DNA from: Prosopocoilus inquinatus
Lineage: Eukaryota > Arthropoda > Insecta > Coleoptera > Lucanidae
DNA length: 64,000 nt
Direction: 5' to 3'
NCBI GenBank assembly: GCA_036172665.1
Contig: CM069877.1
Location: 15,959,001-16,023,000, forward strand
The position numbers and the translations under genes are program-made. Shown here piece after piece: positions 33,682 through 46,145 of this stretch. Under the pieces are notes generated by a model, which searched no databases, had not been told where the DNA came from, and was given only the letters and a program-made list of their open reading frames with translations. Position 1 is the stretch's first letter, and every line of letters starts with the position of its first letter.

Positions 33682-35125
33682 CAGGGTGCTTTCATCTCAT
33701 CATCTGCTAGGCTGATTTCGATGCATCCACGTTTACTTTGCGAACACTGAGCAAGTGGCAATCTGAATTTAGGATTACCTAATGCAGTTATTCCGACTCT
33801 TAGCGTTGACTTTTTGAATTCTACACTAAATTGTGTGTTAAATTTATTTGAGTCATTTTATGTATCAATCTTTTTGATGTGTCATTTCTCTCTTGAAAAT
33901 TCCCAGGTGCAAGATTCCACTCAAAAATTCGTAACTTCTAAACCACTAAAGATAACGCCACACCTTCTTTTTTCAGTCAGTGGGCTAGGCTGTGGCAAAT
34001 CTTTACAAATAACAAAAACTCCATTTTCTCAAATATAACACCCTGAATTTTTTCCATACCATTCCAAAGCGTTTTTGACAAGCTTTTCAATGATATATTG
34101 TTTTAGTGGTCCAATTCTGATATTCGACGGGTTATTGTGAAAATAGTAATTTTTAGATGTAAATATTTAATAAACAATTAAACGTTTCTAGTAGATAAAA
34201 TGAAAAGCGATTAAAATTTTAAACCAACGTCACATCAGTTACGGACATATTCAGGGCTATTCTGTAACATTGATATGCATATCAATTGATATGGTCTTCA
34301 ATACTTGAAGAGAATTTGTTACGATTTCATAACATTTCACGTCGATTACCGACCGCAAATTGAAGAGAGATGCATATTAACTCGAGATGATACTTGAAAC
34401 GGAATGCAAGTTGTTACGAATCTATTTACAGAACACCAATTTTGCAAGGTCACTTGAAACATAGCAATATCAAGTCGATTTCAATGTTACAGAATAGATC
34501 CCATTGTGTCAAAAAGTGCGAATTTTATTGGTTTAATATTTTATTCGCTGTGCATCCTTGAATATAAGAATTGGACTCTACAACCCGTACATCAATGAAA
34601 AGCTTGTCAAAACGCTATGGAATGTTGTGAAAATATACAGAGTACATGTACATATTCAAAAAAACTTAGCAAGACTTGGAACATCCTTTCACGACTTAGC
34701 AATATCTCGAAAGATTGGCCACAGCCTTGGCTTTGATTAGAGAAAAAAAAATCGTTTGCATTATCTTTTGTGGCTCAGATATTACGATTTTTTGAATGGA
34801 ACCTTGCATCTGGAAATTTTCAAGAAAAAATTGACTCACATCAAGAATTATGACTAATACGTGAAAACAACTTAAATAAATTTAACGCAGAATTTAGTGT
34901 AGAATTCAAATGAAATGAAATGAAAATCAAATCGAATTGGAGTTTTTCAATCTAAAAAGAAACATAACTTTGATATTTTTATAACGCTTGGACATCCTGT
35001 TTACAAACGAAAATATTTTGAAAATGTGCAGTCGAAGCTCTCCTGTTACATAAAAAAAAATTCGAGTCGATACCTGGTATACCAAGAAAGTTATGAAACT
35101 TCTACGAAGCTCTGGGGCACCCTGT
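33682..35125. mobile_element. CAGGGTG-family element with long inverted arms
   Basis: Outer ends are ACAGGGTGCT (33682) and GCACCCTGTA (35125). Left arm (33800-34080) and right arm (34600-34915) are inverted copies of the family also seen at 15337-15900. The right arm extends further out than the left. The small ORFs at 33814, 34558 and 34927 are repeat-derived. A different MITE sits in the centre. Confidence 0.75.
34252..34508. mobile_element. MITE nested in the 33682-35125 element
   Basis: Terminal repeats GGGCTATTCTGTAACATTGA and, inverted, GGGATCTATTCTGTAACATTGA. About 257 bp, no ORF. Confidence 0.75.
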
Positions 35126-36839
35126 ACGTAAAGGTGGACACTTGAGGTCAATCCTGATCATATTATCCCCAAAAAAAAACGAGGAGAGAAAAAGAGAATT
35201 AATTAATTGGTTGGAAGACATCTGACACTTGGAATTATCTTGGAATGAAGTTGCACTGCAGTCAACCTCTGAGTTTCATGTTCCTCTTCGATGAAACTCT
35301 TCTTGTTTTCTTTAAATTGGTCTCTACATCTTCCGCCCCAGAAGCCCTTGACTTTACTTTCTCACTTTCAGAACCAAGACATACGAATCATAGAGTGGCC
35401 ACAAAACAAGTAACCGTGATTAATCTGATCCAACAAGTCGACTTTTGTCCTAAAAGGCGGAACGGAATTTGTAAACTAATTCACGTAATTGGCTAATATT
35501 CTACTAAAAGTCATGCACGGTAGCGTGCCGATTATCCACAAATAAACAAAATAGTGAAGCAAAGTGTATACTTTACAGGTCAGCTGCCAGGGTTAAGTCA
35601 TACAGATGTCGCCCTGTGTATGCGGCGTTTACGAAACTTGGTGTGTATTCAGCGGCAAATCCGCTTCACGGTGCACCACGTGGTCGGGATTAAAAACAGT
35701 TTCATGCCTCGGCAACTGCTGTTATTCCTTGCTGAGGGGAGCTTTGACGTCCCCCCTCCCCGCTCAGGGATGACCAGCCAGAACAAGATAACCGAAAGAA
35801 TACTTAACTTAGCAGAAAAGTGTCCAATAAAAATTACCATAAGAAATAGGTTCAATAAAAATTCGCATAAATATAAAGTTCTATATCAAATAGGTCCAAT
35901 AAAAAAATAGTTTCAAAAAAAAGTAGATCCAACAAAAAAACCATTCTAAATGAAAAAGAGAAAGACTTGACGTCAAATAGTGCCGTTAGCAACTTACGTA
36001 CTTGTTTAACTAAACGGATCGTTGGAATAAAATGTTACCAGCACTTTACAGGACACGACGAGTCGATCGAATTTGAGTTGAACCGTAAGAATTAAATCTT
36101 GTGAACATTAAATCTTGACAAATTAACACAACAGTATAACACACAACCTTTACTTAGCTGAGCTCAAACGGCTCAACCAATCGGAAACAAATGAGAAGTC
36201 AGCTTTTTAAACGGTAGCCTAAGATCATTTCTGGAATATGTGGCTAGGTTGCTACGTCTATACAGTAATCCACGGTGGTGTTTGCGAAGGCGCTGTTGCC
36301 GAAACATCCCTTCACATTTCTAACCCTCACGGGTTACTGATTAAGTAGTTTCGTGATTTTAATTAAGTTTGTGGATTTGTTAGCTGATTGACAATTTATT
36401 TTGATGTTTATTTTTGTTCATATGTAAAATGTAATAAATGAAGACATTTCTTGCTGCCTCAACTCACGGCCAACTCCAAACGTCTGAGTTTTAGTTTTTT
36501 AAACAATTACCTTGTTTGCAACGTTTATTTCTCCCGCCTTTGTCCCAAAATTAATCACTTCTGGCAAAATCTCCCATTCTCTTAGAACAAAAAAAAACAA
36601 AAATAATAATTACCAACAAAACTTCTTCCAATCAGTGTTCGAACTGAAACCATTCGGTTTAATTAATGAGGCGATTTGCTCTCATCTCTTCGGAAAGTCC
36701 TACGCCGATGCGTGCGATTTTTCCCTGCTTTTTTTAATTATAAATTTCGTCTTCGGGAAATTGTCTTTAATGTTTGAGTCGAGAAATTTAATTGGCAGCC
36801 CCCCCCCCTCGCGATTTAAGTCGAGTAATTAGAAGCGTT
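35126..36839. other. Intronic DNA, no gene
   Basis: Near 35820-35945 the phrase GGTCCAATAAAAA and variants recur about five times. The 118-residue ORF at 35554-35910 overlaps it and has no recognisable domain. Confidence 0.4.
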
Positions 36840-37420
36840 GGGCGGAAGATTTTCGGAGAAAGAACGATTTCAGATGTATCCTTCGTTTGGACTTAAATAC
36901 ATTAATTATAATTATCTGTTGCGTTATTCCCTTAACGGAGAGAGAAACATTTTATTTCTTTTGTTAAAAAAATCTATTTTCGAAACGAAATGTAGGCCTT
37001 CTGAGTCAAAAAATAAAGATCTGAGAGCCAGAAGAAGGCAAAAAGTCAGGGAAAGATGCGACATCGTCTGATTTTTTTTAACGAGCTTGCTGCTTAGCTT
37101 ATTGAAACATGTCTCTCCATAGTACGAGGATCGATTGGTACCACCGCACCCTTTCAAAATGGTAAAAAAGATCGTGGGTGGTTTCTAGTCATTTAATTTA
37201 ATTTAGAAAAATAAATAGTTGAAGTGTGATTCCAACATTAAAGGCTGTGTTGTGGAAGAAATTTAAAATCGGGGAAAGATGTGACACCATTTGAAATTTT
37301 ACAAACTTGTTGCGCACGTTGCTGAAACTTTCAAAAAGGTAGAAAATAATTTACAGCTTACACGAATGGCTCCTGCTCACTTTTATTTCATTAATAAAAT
37401 AGTTGAATGTGTCCTTAAAA
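36840..37420 (+). repeat. ~220-250-bp satellite-like repeat
   Basis: Two units share GGAAAGATG.GACA.C, TTGAAA.TTT and AACTTG.TGC. The same family is at 51245-51690, with single pieces at 57840-58010, 59640-59680 and 60320-60370. Another related stretch starts near 37500. Confidence 0.65.
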
Positions 37421-38705
37421 CAGTATCACCGTACTTTGTGATGTAAGAAAGTCATTTCCGACGTTTTATCTTCCTCCATTTGATTTGGTTTTTGAAATGA
37501 AAGCCAAAAGAATATAGATATGAGAGCCAGAAGCAGGCGAAAGGGGCATAAAATAAAGACTGCGTTAAAGATGGGCGACGCATATATTCGTAAAACATTT
37601 TTGTTCAATTTTTTTTTTTTTTTGGCAGCAACAGTTTCGTGAAATCAAGGAGAAATTCTCGTTGCCAACAGAACGTTCGTTCACTTAATCTAGAGAGGCT
37701 CATAACAAAAAAGGAACTTTGCTGCAAACGAAACGCAATGGGCGAAGGCAAAGACAAAGGCGAAAGCGGAAAATTTCGCCGGAAATATTTAATTTAATAT
37801 GAATACCTGATGCTAAGGTTCTCTCTTCGGCCGGGAGAAGGACCAGGCTTCAATATCTCGGGCAGGGAAAAAATTGTGCCTCGGGACAAAAATTGAACCG
37901 AATTAAATTTGGCTCGCTCGTTACGAAGCTGAGACGAAAGAAGTTATTTGAGGACGTGGTATAAATAACGGAATTTAAAATGTACTCGAATTAGAAGTAA
38001 AATTCAAAGGAAAATTTAAGAGTGAACTTCACAGAATGGGAGTGTCTTTTTTGTAAACAGCATAATCTGTGGTGGAATGTGAATGAAATTTTATCAAAAT
38101 CGAAGAGTATAAAAGTAATACATAGGGAAGGCCCGATGGGACTATTTTTATATAGTAACCAAGCTTAACAATTGAGCCCACTTAGTATGGACGCTTTTCA
38201 CGCCGAATATACTGTTTATTCCTTCCGCCTTTGCGCAGCTGCGATGCTTCTAATTGTCATTGAGTGGAAAGGGAAGGTGTGGGAGTTACGAGTTCAGGTT
38301 TTTCCTTCGACGACTAAACAATTTAAATATCATCAAAGGGGTTTTCATCATCCTACGGAGATAATAGAAGAAAGTATATATAAAAATATAATAATACATG
38401 TGATAGTCGCTGCAAATACTCACGTACTAAATATTTAATTTCAAACAATAAAAGCGCCTGCAAGCCGATATCGTATTGTTCTCGATGCAGCTAGATGAGA
38501 TAATTGCTTTCCAAATGCTGCGGGCGGAGCTAGTACAGTCCGAGTATTAAATTCACAGAACAAGTGGACTCATTTCTTTTCCCTGGTGGTAACTAATGTA
38601 GTAACTAATGGAATCGTAACGAAAACTAGCCACTTTAATACGTGATGTAATATTTTTCTATAGCGTACTTTAATCAGGTCTTATGATAATGATCCTACTG
38701 GCTAT
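37421..38705. other. Intronic DNA, no gene
   Basis: Nothing recognised; 37600-38000 is not obviously repetitive. Confidence 0.35.
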
Positions 38706-39054
38706 CAAGGTTGGTAAAACTGATTGTGCTTCTAGGAGGTTGCCTCGTTCCCATTTAATATGCAGTTTGAAATTTGCTCCCCGCAAAAGTATCACGAGTT
38801 ACTTTTGCGTCACACGAAACTTCTATCCGTCACAATGAAGTAAATAGAGTAAGTTTTAAACTGTTCCCTAAAGCTTAATCTAATTCACTAAAAGTAGAAT
38901 CAATTCTATGGTGCTATGGATCATATAATGGAAAAACCTGGTTAATATGCTCAATGGAATTTTTCATGTGCATGACGTAACGAGTTACGTACCCTCTGCA
39001 CCCTTCCCTGATCAAGACAACCTTCTAATACACAGTCCAGCTCTACCAACCTTG
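38706..39054 (-). mobile_element. Second copy of the CAAGGTTGGTA MITE
   Basis: It is inverted relative to 22436-22794, with the same ends and nearly the same length. Flanks CTGGCTAT and CTGGCGAT look like an imperfect 8-bp duplication, in contrast to the 9-bp one of the other copy. Internally it differs by scattered substitutions and small indels. Confidence 0.85.
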
Positions 39055-39807
39055 CTGGCGATAACAGAAATTGAAGTAAAAGTAATCACCGAAAAAAGTG
39101 GTACAGGGTCGAAAATCTAGTGACATGAATTTATAAATTTTAAGCTGTGTGTTTTGAACTTTCTTACAGTTTTACTAATTAAAATTTCTGTAAAAATGAA
39201 TCGTGAGAGTGTATTTCCATCGGGTTCCTTGTGTCAAGGTGAAAGTTACTTTCAATTCTGGTTGCTACGATGTAAATGCAATTTTAGCTGCATTTACAAA
39301 GAACAATATTTGATGTATCTGCCAGTTTTTCCGGCGGTAACCATACGTTACATTCGTTCAAAGAGTAAGGAAACAAATTAACGCAAAACTCAAATATTCT
39401 ACTGGTTAAATGCAAATCGCAATTTTCTCGACGCGAGAATATATTTCTCCTTCTTTTTCTGAAGATGGCAATAATATCCGGTAATTCCATGAAACGTAAA
39501 ACCCGGAGTAAAATCACTTGAAAATACATATCCCGACTCGCGAGAGAAGTCGACAGATACGTTTCGTCCCCTTACGTAATTACCGGATTTCGTTCGGAAC
39601 GGTCTTGTAGTTCTCTGAATAAAATCAACAGATGCAAGAACGAGAACGAAGCGCGCGCGCTAGTTAGTATTATTTCATCTGAGCGGATTTAAATAGTTAA
39701 TATTTGCTCCACCTAGCTCCTCCGCTCCTCGGATGAAATTGCGATTCATAGACTGGGTTCATTTGAAATTCCAGAAAATGTTAACCGTTAACTCTCTTAC
39801 TTACGAC
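39055..39807. other. Intronic DNA, no gene
   Basis: A (GC)n run at about 39650-39660; otherwise nothing recognised. Confidence 0.35.
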
Positions 39808-42740
39808 ACTGAGGTCCCGTCAAGGGGATTTGGTGCAGATTATGTTTAAAAGGTTCGTCACTCCTTGAATTCAGAAGATATTACATCTACACTTCGAGGC
39901 GTTTGAAATTGGGAAGGAATGTAAGAAGCAGACGAGTCTTCATATCAGCTTAAAGTCACAGTCACCCCACACCCCAACCACCCTCCCTCGATAAGCATGT
40001 TAGTCTTCCGTCAAATAATCTTTCAAGGCTCGCCACTTTTTCCCAATCTTCTCATACTTGTCCTTGAACTACCTTAAATTGGAAAGGGAAGGAGTAAGCT
40101 GACTGATCAATTGGAAATTAGGACAAATTAATGAAGAAGCTGAGCCGAGCAATCTTCGTAAGATCCCACGAGGCTACTCCTAGAAAATCATCATCAATTG
40201 TAAACGTTGGAAAATGAATGGTAAACAGTGAAAAATGAATGAAGAATGAAACCGTACATATCCGTGGGTACTCCTAAAGAATGATTGTGAATAATTGGAA
40301 ATGATGGCAAATGAATGAAGACGAACCGTACTAAAACTCCACAGATTTTTGGTCCTCATCAAACGATCATTATATAAAAATTGTACCCTATGTGGAGCTA
40401 CAACAAGAACAATCCATCAATCATCTGTTATTGTAAAGAAGAAAAAAGAAGAAACCGTAAGCCACTCTGAACGTTAATGTCATTGCGAAAACGTAGGAAG
40501 CGGAAGATTTATGTTTAAGAAATGAAAAGAAAAAGAAATTTAAGTAATTTTAGAAGGCATGCGCCGGCGGAAAATGAAGGTGGCACTTTGGCGCCATTTT
40601 GAAAACGGAAAACGCAAGGCGAGTAGACTTGACCTGATCTTCTTGTTTCATTCGAAAACCTTGCGGGTTGTTTTCTACAACTTCCACAACATATTCAATA
40701 TTCGTTTTATACATTCAACATTTTTTTTGCTTAAATTAAATTAAATGAGTGGAAACCACCCACATCGGCTACACTTCCATTTTTACCATTTTACACTGAG
40801 GTCTTGTCAAGGGAATTTGGTGGAGATTATGATTAAAAGGTTTGTCGCTCCTTGAAGTCAGAACATAATATTACATTTACACTTCGAGGCGTTTGAAATT
40901 GGGAAGGAATGTAAGAAGCGATGTATGAAGCAAACGAGTCCTCATATCAGCTAAAAGTAACAGTCACTCACTTATACATCACTCCCCTCCTCCCCCCTCC
41001 CCCGAGAAGCAATAATGTTCCACCAAATCCTCTTTCAAGGCTCGGCACTTTTTCCCATTCCTCCCTTGCTTGTCCTTGAACTTCCTTAAATTAGAAATGG
41101 AAGGAGTAAGGTAACGGATCAATTGGAAATTAGGACGAATTAATGAAGAAGCTAAGCCGAGGAATCTTATTAAGATCCCACGAGGCTACTCCTAAAGAAT
41201 CATCATCAATTGAAAACGTTGGAAAATGAGTGAATTAAACTGCACAAATCCATGGGTACTCCTAAAGAATCCGAGAAGATCCGTACTAAAACTTGACAGA
41301 TTTTTGGTCCTCATCAAACGATCATTATATGAAAATGACACCCAATGTGGAGCCACAACAAGACCAATCCATCAATCATCTGTCATCGTAAGGAAGAAAA
41401 AAAAAGAAATCGTAAGCGACTCTGTACAGTAACGTCATGGCTAAAACGTCCACCTCCTGCAAATATTTATGTTTAAAAGAAGAAGAAGAAAAAGAAAATT
41501 AAGTAATTTTAGAAGGCATGTGCCAGTGGAAAATCAAGGTGGCACTTTAGCGCCATTTTGAGAACGAAAAAGTAAGGCGAGTGGAACTGACCTGATCTTC
41601 TTGTTTCATTCGAAAATCTGGCGGGTTGCTTTTCTCAACTTCCACAACATAATCTTCAATTTTCGGTTTATACATTAAACATTTTTTTTGCTTAAATTAA
41701 ATTAAATGAGTGGAAACCACCTACATCGTCTACACGTCCATTTTTACCATTTTACACTGAGGTCTCGTCAAGGGGATTTGATGCAGATTATGTTTAAAAG
41801 GTTTGTCGCTCCTTGAAGTCAGAACAGAATATTACATTTACACTTCGAGGCGTTTGAAATTGGGAAGGAATGTAAGAAGTGATGTATGAAGCTAACGAGT
41901 CCTCGTATAAGTTTAAAGTCACTTATATATCACTCTCCCCCCCCCCCCCTTCCCTCCCTCCCGCAAGAAGCATGTTAATATTCCACCAAATCCTCTTTCA
42001 AGGCTCGGCACTTTTTCCCATTCCCCCATGCTTGTCCTTGAACTCCCTTAAATTGGAAATGGAAGGAGTAAGCTGACGGACCAATTGGAAATTTGGACAA
42101 ATTAATGAAGAAGCTCAGCCGAGGAATCTTCCTAAGATCCCACGAGGCTACTCCTAAAGAATCATCATCAATTGTAAACGTTGGAAAATTAATGATATAC
42201 GGTGGAAAATGAATGGAGAATGAAACTGTACAGATCCGTGGGTACTTCTAAAGAATGATCGCGAATAATTGGAAATGATAGTAGATGAATGAACACGAAC
42301 CGTACTAAAACTCCAGAGATTTTTGATCCTCATCAAAGGATCATTAAATGACACCCAATGTGGAGTTACAACAAGAACAATCCATCAATCGTCTGTCATC
42401 GTAAAAAAAAAAAAAAAGAAATCGTAAACGACTCTGAACGTTAACGTCATGGCTAAAACGTCCACCTCCTGCAAGGATTTATGTTTAAAGAAAAGAAGAA
42501 GAAAAGGAAATTTAAGTAATTTTAGAAGGCATGCGCCAGCGAAAAATGAATGTGGCACTTTGGCGCCATTTTGAAAACGGAAAAAGCAAGGCGAGTGGAA
42601 TTGACCTGATCCTCTTGTTTCATTCGAAAATCTAGCGGGTTGTTTTCCACAACTTCCACAACATAATCTTCAATATTCGGTTTACACAATTCAACATTTT
42701 CTTTTCCTAAATTAAATAAAGTGAGTGGAAGTCACCCATG
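39808..42740 (+). repeat. Three-copy ~0.97-kb tandem repeat
   Basis: Units start at CACTGAGGTC, positions 39808, 40794 and 41755 (periods 986 and 961). Each contains CTTCGAGGCGTTTGAAATTGG, a C-rich run of variable length (up to 11 C), AAGATCCCACGAGGCTACTCC, TGGCGCCATTTTGA and ACATTTTTTTT. ORFs in equivalent places (40180, 42154) are interrupted differently between units, so it looks non-coding. A partial copy of the last block lies at 42850-42890. Confidence 0.9.
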
Positions 42741-43213
42741 TCGGTTGTACTCCTTTTTTATTAGTGCGGTACCAATCGAACTTTGTGCTCTATGGAGAGG
42801 TATGGTATGTTTTAAGAAGCCGTACTTGGTTGGTTTGGTTGTTTGGTTTACACATTCAACATTTTTTTTTCTAAATTAAATGAAAGATCAGTGGTTATTT
42901 TAGGGGATGTCCAAGTGGATTTGATGAGACATGCGCCTTCGTCCACTTCAGTTTTCACTTTAGAAGCCAATGTAAGAAATGACTTCAGTTATTTGAACCG
43001 CAATTATTAATTTACAAACAAATCTAAAAGCAACTTGTATAAGTAGTTTTGAAGTAGTCAGTCCTTCAGAGTAGTGAAGAAACTTCTGCATTACATTTTC
43101 GAAAGGCGGATGGGGAGGTGGAAGGGGACGGTTGCAATGCACGCCGCTGAAATTTCCACTTTGCAGCGCAACATAAACTTTCCAGATATGACTCTGAATT
43201 GAGCAACACTTAC

Positions 43214-43265
43214 CTGCATTTTCCACCGCGAAGATAATCCAAAGCAGTGAATTACACAAATACAT
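43214..43265 (-). CDS. Beat-like gene, exon 1 (start codon and signal peptide)
   Basis: ATG at 43265-43263 (A at -3) starts MYLCNSLLWIIFAVENA, a short hydrophobic signal peptide, then GCAG|GTAAGT, a consensus splice donor. The single leftover base G joins TT of exon 2 to give Val and continues in frame into VLSLNLLRITN. The match of phase, strand, signal peptide and consensus donor is why I join an exon 21 kb away. An in-frame open stretch upstream of the ATG has no ATG and is probably 5' UTR. An exon mapped by RNA could still replace this one. Confidence 0.75.
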
Positions 43266-43929
43266 TTTCAAGGCGGCCCGAATCAACAACCGGCGACACA
43301 ATGAACATTTTTTTCTTTCTCGTAGAGGCCCTTGCGTCACCCCACCGACGCGTCGTTTCTTTCGGAGATTATTTTCATTACACTTTTGACCTCGGCGATC
43401 CGGACCCTTACTCGTTCGACTTTGATTGACTTCGTTTATTTAACTCAAAGATGCTCCATTGCACGATTTAGGTACTCAGGTGGTAATTAGGTCGGTGAAT
43501 GGAATTATTAATGAGCGATTGAGCCGAGGCGAAATAGTGGGCGTGTCTGGTCGGATGAGCCAGCGTACGCGCTCTTCCAGAATCCCGGGTACACTGGCAA
43601 TTCCCTCTCATTTTCAGGAAGCGTTTCAGCGCAGCCTCCCTTTCACGTATAACTGATTAAGCACACGACATGTTAACTCGGAGTGTACAATCAAAATACA
43701 TGTGTTTTGTTTTTTTTTTTTTAAATGAGGCTATGATTTAATTAACTGAGCTTCAACCAATTATGATGCATGATTTTTTTTATTAACAAAGGAATCAATC
43801 GATTACCACAAGGGAAGGTACTCGGCAAGAAATCTTTAGTAAAGGTTTCAATTCTTCCCCATTGTCAAGTGTGAATCGAAAACAGAAATTAAGACGGACA
43901 AGGAGGTGACCCACACAGCAAAGTACAGG
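43266..43929 (-). promoter_or_regulatory. Presumed 5' UTR and upstream region of the beat-like gene
   Basis: Position only: it is immediately upstream of the start codon on the minus strand and is less AT-rich up to about 43640. I cannot point to a certain TATA box or initiator. The short ORFs on the plus strand (43247, 43459) are not recognisable. Confidence 0.35.
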
Positions 43930-44092
43930 CATTAGACATACATTTCATGTGATTTATGGATATCCATGATATCTAAATGATGTCTAGGGATATCCTTTGT
44001 TTTTCTAATGGTTATCCAAATGTCCGCTTACTATTCATATCTTATGTGTATATCCAAGCGAATACGTCTTATGTATATACAGGCTGTTCTTT
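43930..44092 (+). repeat. GGATATCC-rich short repeat
   Basis: Shares GATATCCTTTG/AGTTTTCTAATGG.TATCCAAATGTC, then GTGTATATC.AAGCGAATACGT.TATGTATATACAGG with 46014-46151. This left-hand module twice stands just before a CAGG terminus. Confidence 0.7.
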
Positions 44093-44957
44093 CACTTTAT
44101 GCAAATAAAAAAACCTCAGTGTAAATACACGAAATGCTACCTTCTGCGGGTATTTTTTGGTGGCTACCGTATCATAGCCAAAAAATTTCGGATGGACCAC
44201 TTGTTTGGAACCGCTGAAAAGTGCGAGAAATATAGGAAGGTCAACTTCGCCTTCCTCTCGGAACTCAACACGCCCACCGATACCGCACTCGATGTTCAAC
44301 GCAGAGTTTCGTAATAATAATCACTGATATCGTTTATTAATTGTTTTATTTAAAATTTAATTCACTGAGCGAAGTAATACGTTTTACGATATCAACTATC
44401 GACGAATAAATCCGAAAATGTATGCACCAATTAGGTAAGCGCGTTAAAAATGTTCTTCCTTCACCCTTTTACGTAAATAAACTTTTACTGCAATCTCGCT
44501 GCTGGCTACGAAAGTATTACTACTTACGGTCCTTGGAAACAAAGTAAATGTAAAATGTAAAGTCTTTTAAAAATAATATGGAATGAGAAATTACAATTTG
44601 TTTGAACCTCGCTTTTAATTTGTTCGGCAATTACGAACCGCAGTTTCTTGAATTGCACTAGATTTCAATTTAAAATACTTGAACTAATAATTACTTGCAG
44701 TGAAGTTAATTTAAATTGTAAACGTTTTGACGGACCAGCGGATCGGAGCGGCGGTGATTTACGTCGTTCCTATTCAAGGTCCAGTAAGGCACTGACCGCA
44801 AGCCTACTTCGGTTGCGGGTCGTAATTGAAGAGGTATCCGCGTTCCACTTTTAGTTATACCAGCAGTTCTCAAAAGATTTAGTGAAATTCTGCCACTGTA
44901 TTTTTCTCGAAAACTATTACATTTATAATTGAAGTTGGTTCTTGTCCGATGAAAATT
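44093..44957. other. No recognised gene
   Basis: A 71-residue ORF at 44099-44314 (plus strand) resembles nothing I know and may be chance. Confidence 0.35.
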
Positions 44958-45106
44958 GTAAGTACAAGTTTTTTTTAATCTCGAACCGGACAGAAATATG
45001 AAGGGAACACACTCAACGCAAGGAAGCTATAAATTTATAGAGAAACGTTGAGTGTTTTCGCTTCATATTTCTGTCCGGTTCGAGATTAAAAAACTTGTAC
45101 TTATAC
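44958..45106. repeat. Hairpin with ~60-bp arms
   Basis: 44958-45018 and 45046-45106 are inverted copies (GTACAAGTTTTTT, AATCTCGAACCGGACAGAAATATGAAG, ACTCAACG) with a few mismatches and a 27-base loop. It is a fold-back MITE, or a source of hairpin RNA if transcribed. Confidence 0.85.
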
Positions 45107-46013
45107 ATTTATGTTAAGAACATACGAGTTCAATCGTTGCCATTCATGGTGATATATTGCAGGTTTAAATATTTGCACACATTAAAAGAACACCCTGTGC
45201 AATGAATGTACAAGTATCCCTCCTTTGGACTTTCTGTGGTCAGTATAACGATACCCATTTAGGTATCCACCTATTCAGCACAAGTATAGCTTTTTAATGC
45301 CGCGTTGAGGGTTTTGAATAAATCTCCGCAGATTGATCCCAATTTGCACTAAATTATTTTTTGTTCGAGGTAGAAGCAAAACAGAGTTCAGAGTATGTAC
45401 TCTTTAATTCAACACTAATCAAATTTACAAATATTTACACGTTACGAAGATGTTCAAATTTGTTACACGATTAATTCAAGAGTTGGTGGCTCGAGAATAT
45501 AACTGATGGACGCTACATGAATAAGTTACAAGGATTACGAGGATGCGTGGATAATGAGTGAATTAGCACGAATGACCGCCCTTTTTGCACTGCTTCTGAA
45601 TTCGTTAATTCCAGTTATGTATTATTCTATAGGGTGATGTTGATGGCGGGAGTGAAGATAACTCTTGAAAATGTCTACTGCTGCAGTAGGCGAATGGAAA
45701 GATTGTGGATGACTTACTGCTATTAGAGGTGAATGCGAAATAAGCAATAATATCTAAAGGGGATTAGGGTTCTATTTTTCTTAATCGTCGAAAATTGCAG
45801 CTAGCTTAATAGGAAAGCCGAAATGAATTATAGAAAGGATAACTTGTGACCGTGAAATTTGAACTTAATCATCTTTAAAACCACATTACTAACAATTAAA
45901 ATAAAATAAAACTATGTTACATGGTTGAATATGTACACTTATGCTAAACAAATTAGAATTTTGATAATTAATATTTACAAGTCCTTAACATTAGCCATTA
46001 GACGTCCACTTCA
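45107..46013. other. AT-rich DNA, no gene
   Basis: Nothing recognised. Confidence 0.35.
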
Positions 46014-46145
46014 TATAACTTATGAACACCCACGACATCCATTAGGTATCGAAAGATATCCTTTAGTTTTCTAATGGATATCCAAATGTCAACCTAATAT
46101 CCATATGTTTTGTGTATATCTAAGCGAATACGTTCTATGTATATA
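46014..46145 (+). repeat. GGATATCC-rich short repeat, second copy
   Basis: See the copy at 43930. Together with 49290-49470 and 50812-51001 it suggests a larger GACATC/GATATCC satellite family broken by later insertions. Confidence 0.7.

Larger units (their letters stand above)
22121..43213 (-). other. Intron 1 of the beat-like gene (~21 kb)
   Basis: It has GT at the exon 1 end and AG at the exon 2 end. It carries all the elements listed between 22436 and 42740, including the macrodomain gypsy element in the same transcriptional orientation as the gene. Long first introns after the signal-peptide exon are usual for beat genes. Stretches with no repeats that I could see (about 27050-27700, 33300-33680, 37600-38000) might hold regulatory DNA. 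Confidence 0.7.

Noticed and set aside
35554..35910. 118-residue ORF
   Set aside because: No domain; its 3' third lies in low-complexity GTCCAATAAAA repeats.
39808..42740. Repeats that might be taken for a CRISPR array
   Set aside because: Units are almost 1 kb long and contiguous, without short repeats and unique spacers; the genome is eukaryotic.
42960..43340. 126-residue minus-strand ORF taken as one protein
   Set aside because: Its middle is the signal-peptide exon; the consensus donor GTAAGT at 43213 shows that what follows is intron, and no ATG lies upstream.
44099..44314. 71-residue ORF on the plus strand
   Set aside because: No recognisable motif, short, and overlapped by a similar ORF on the other strand.
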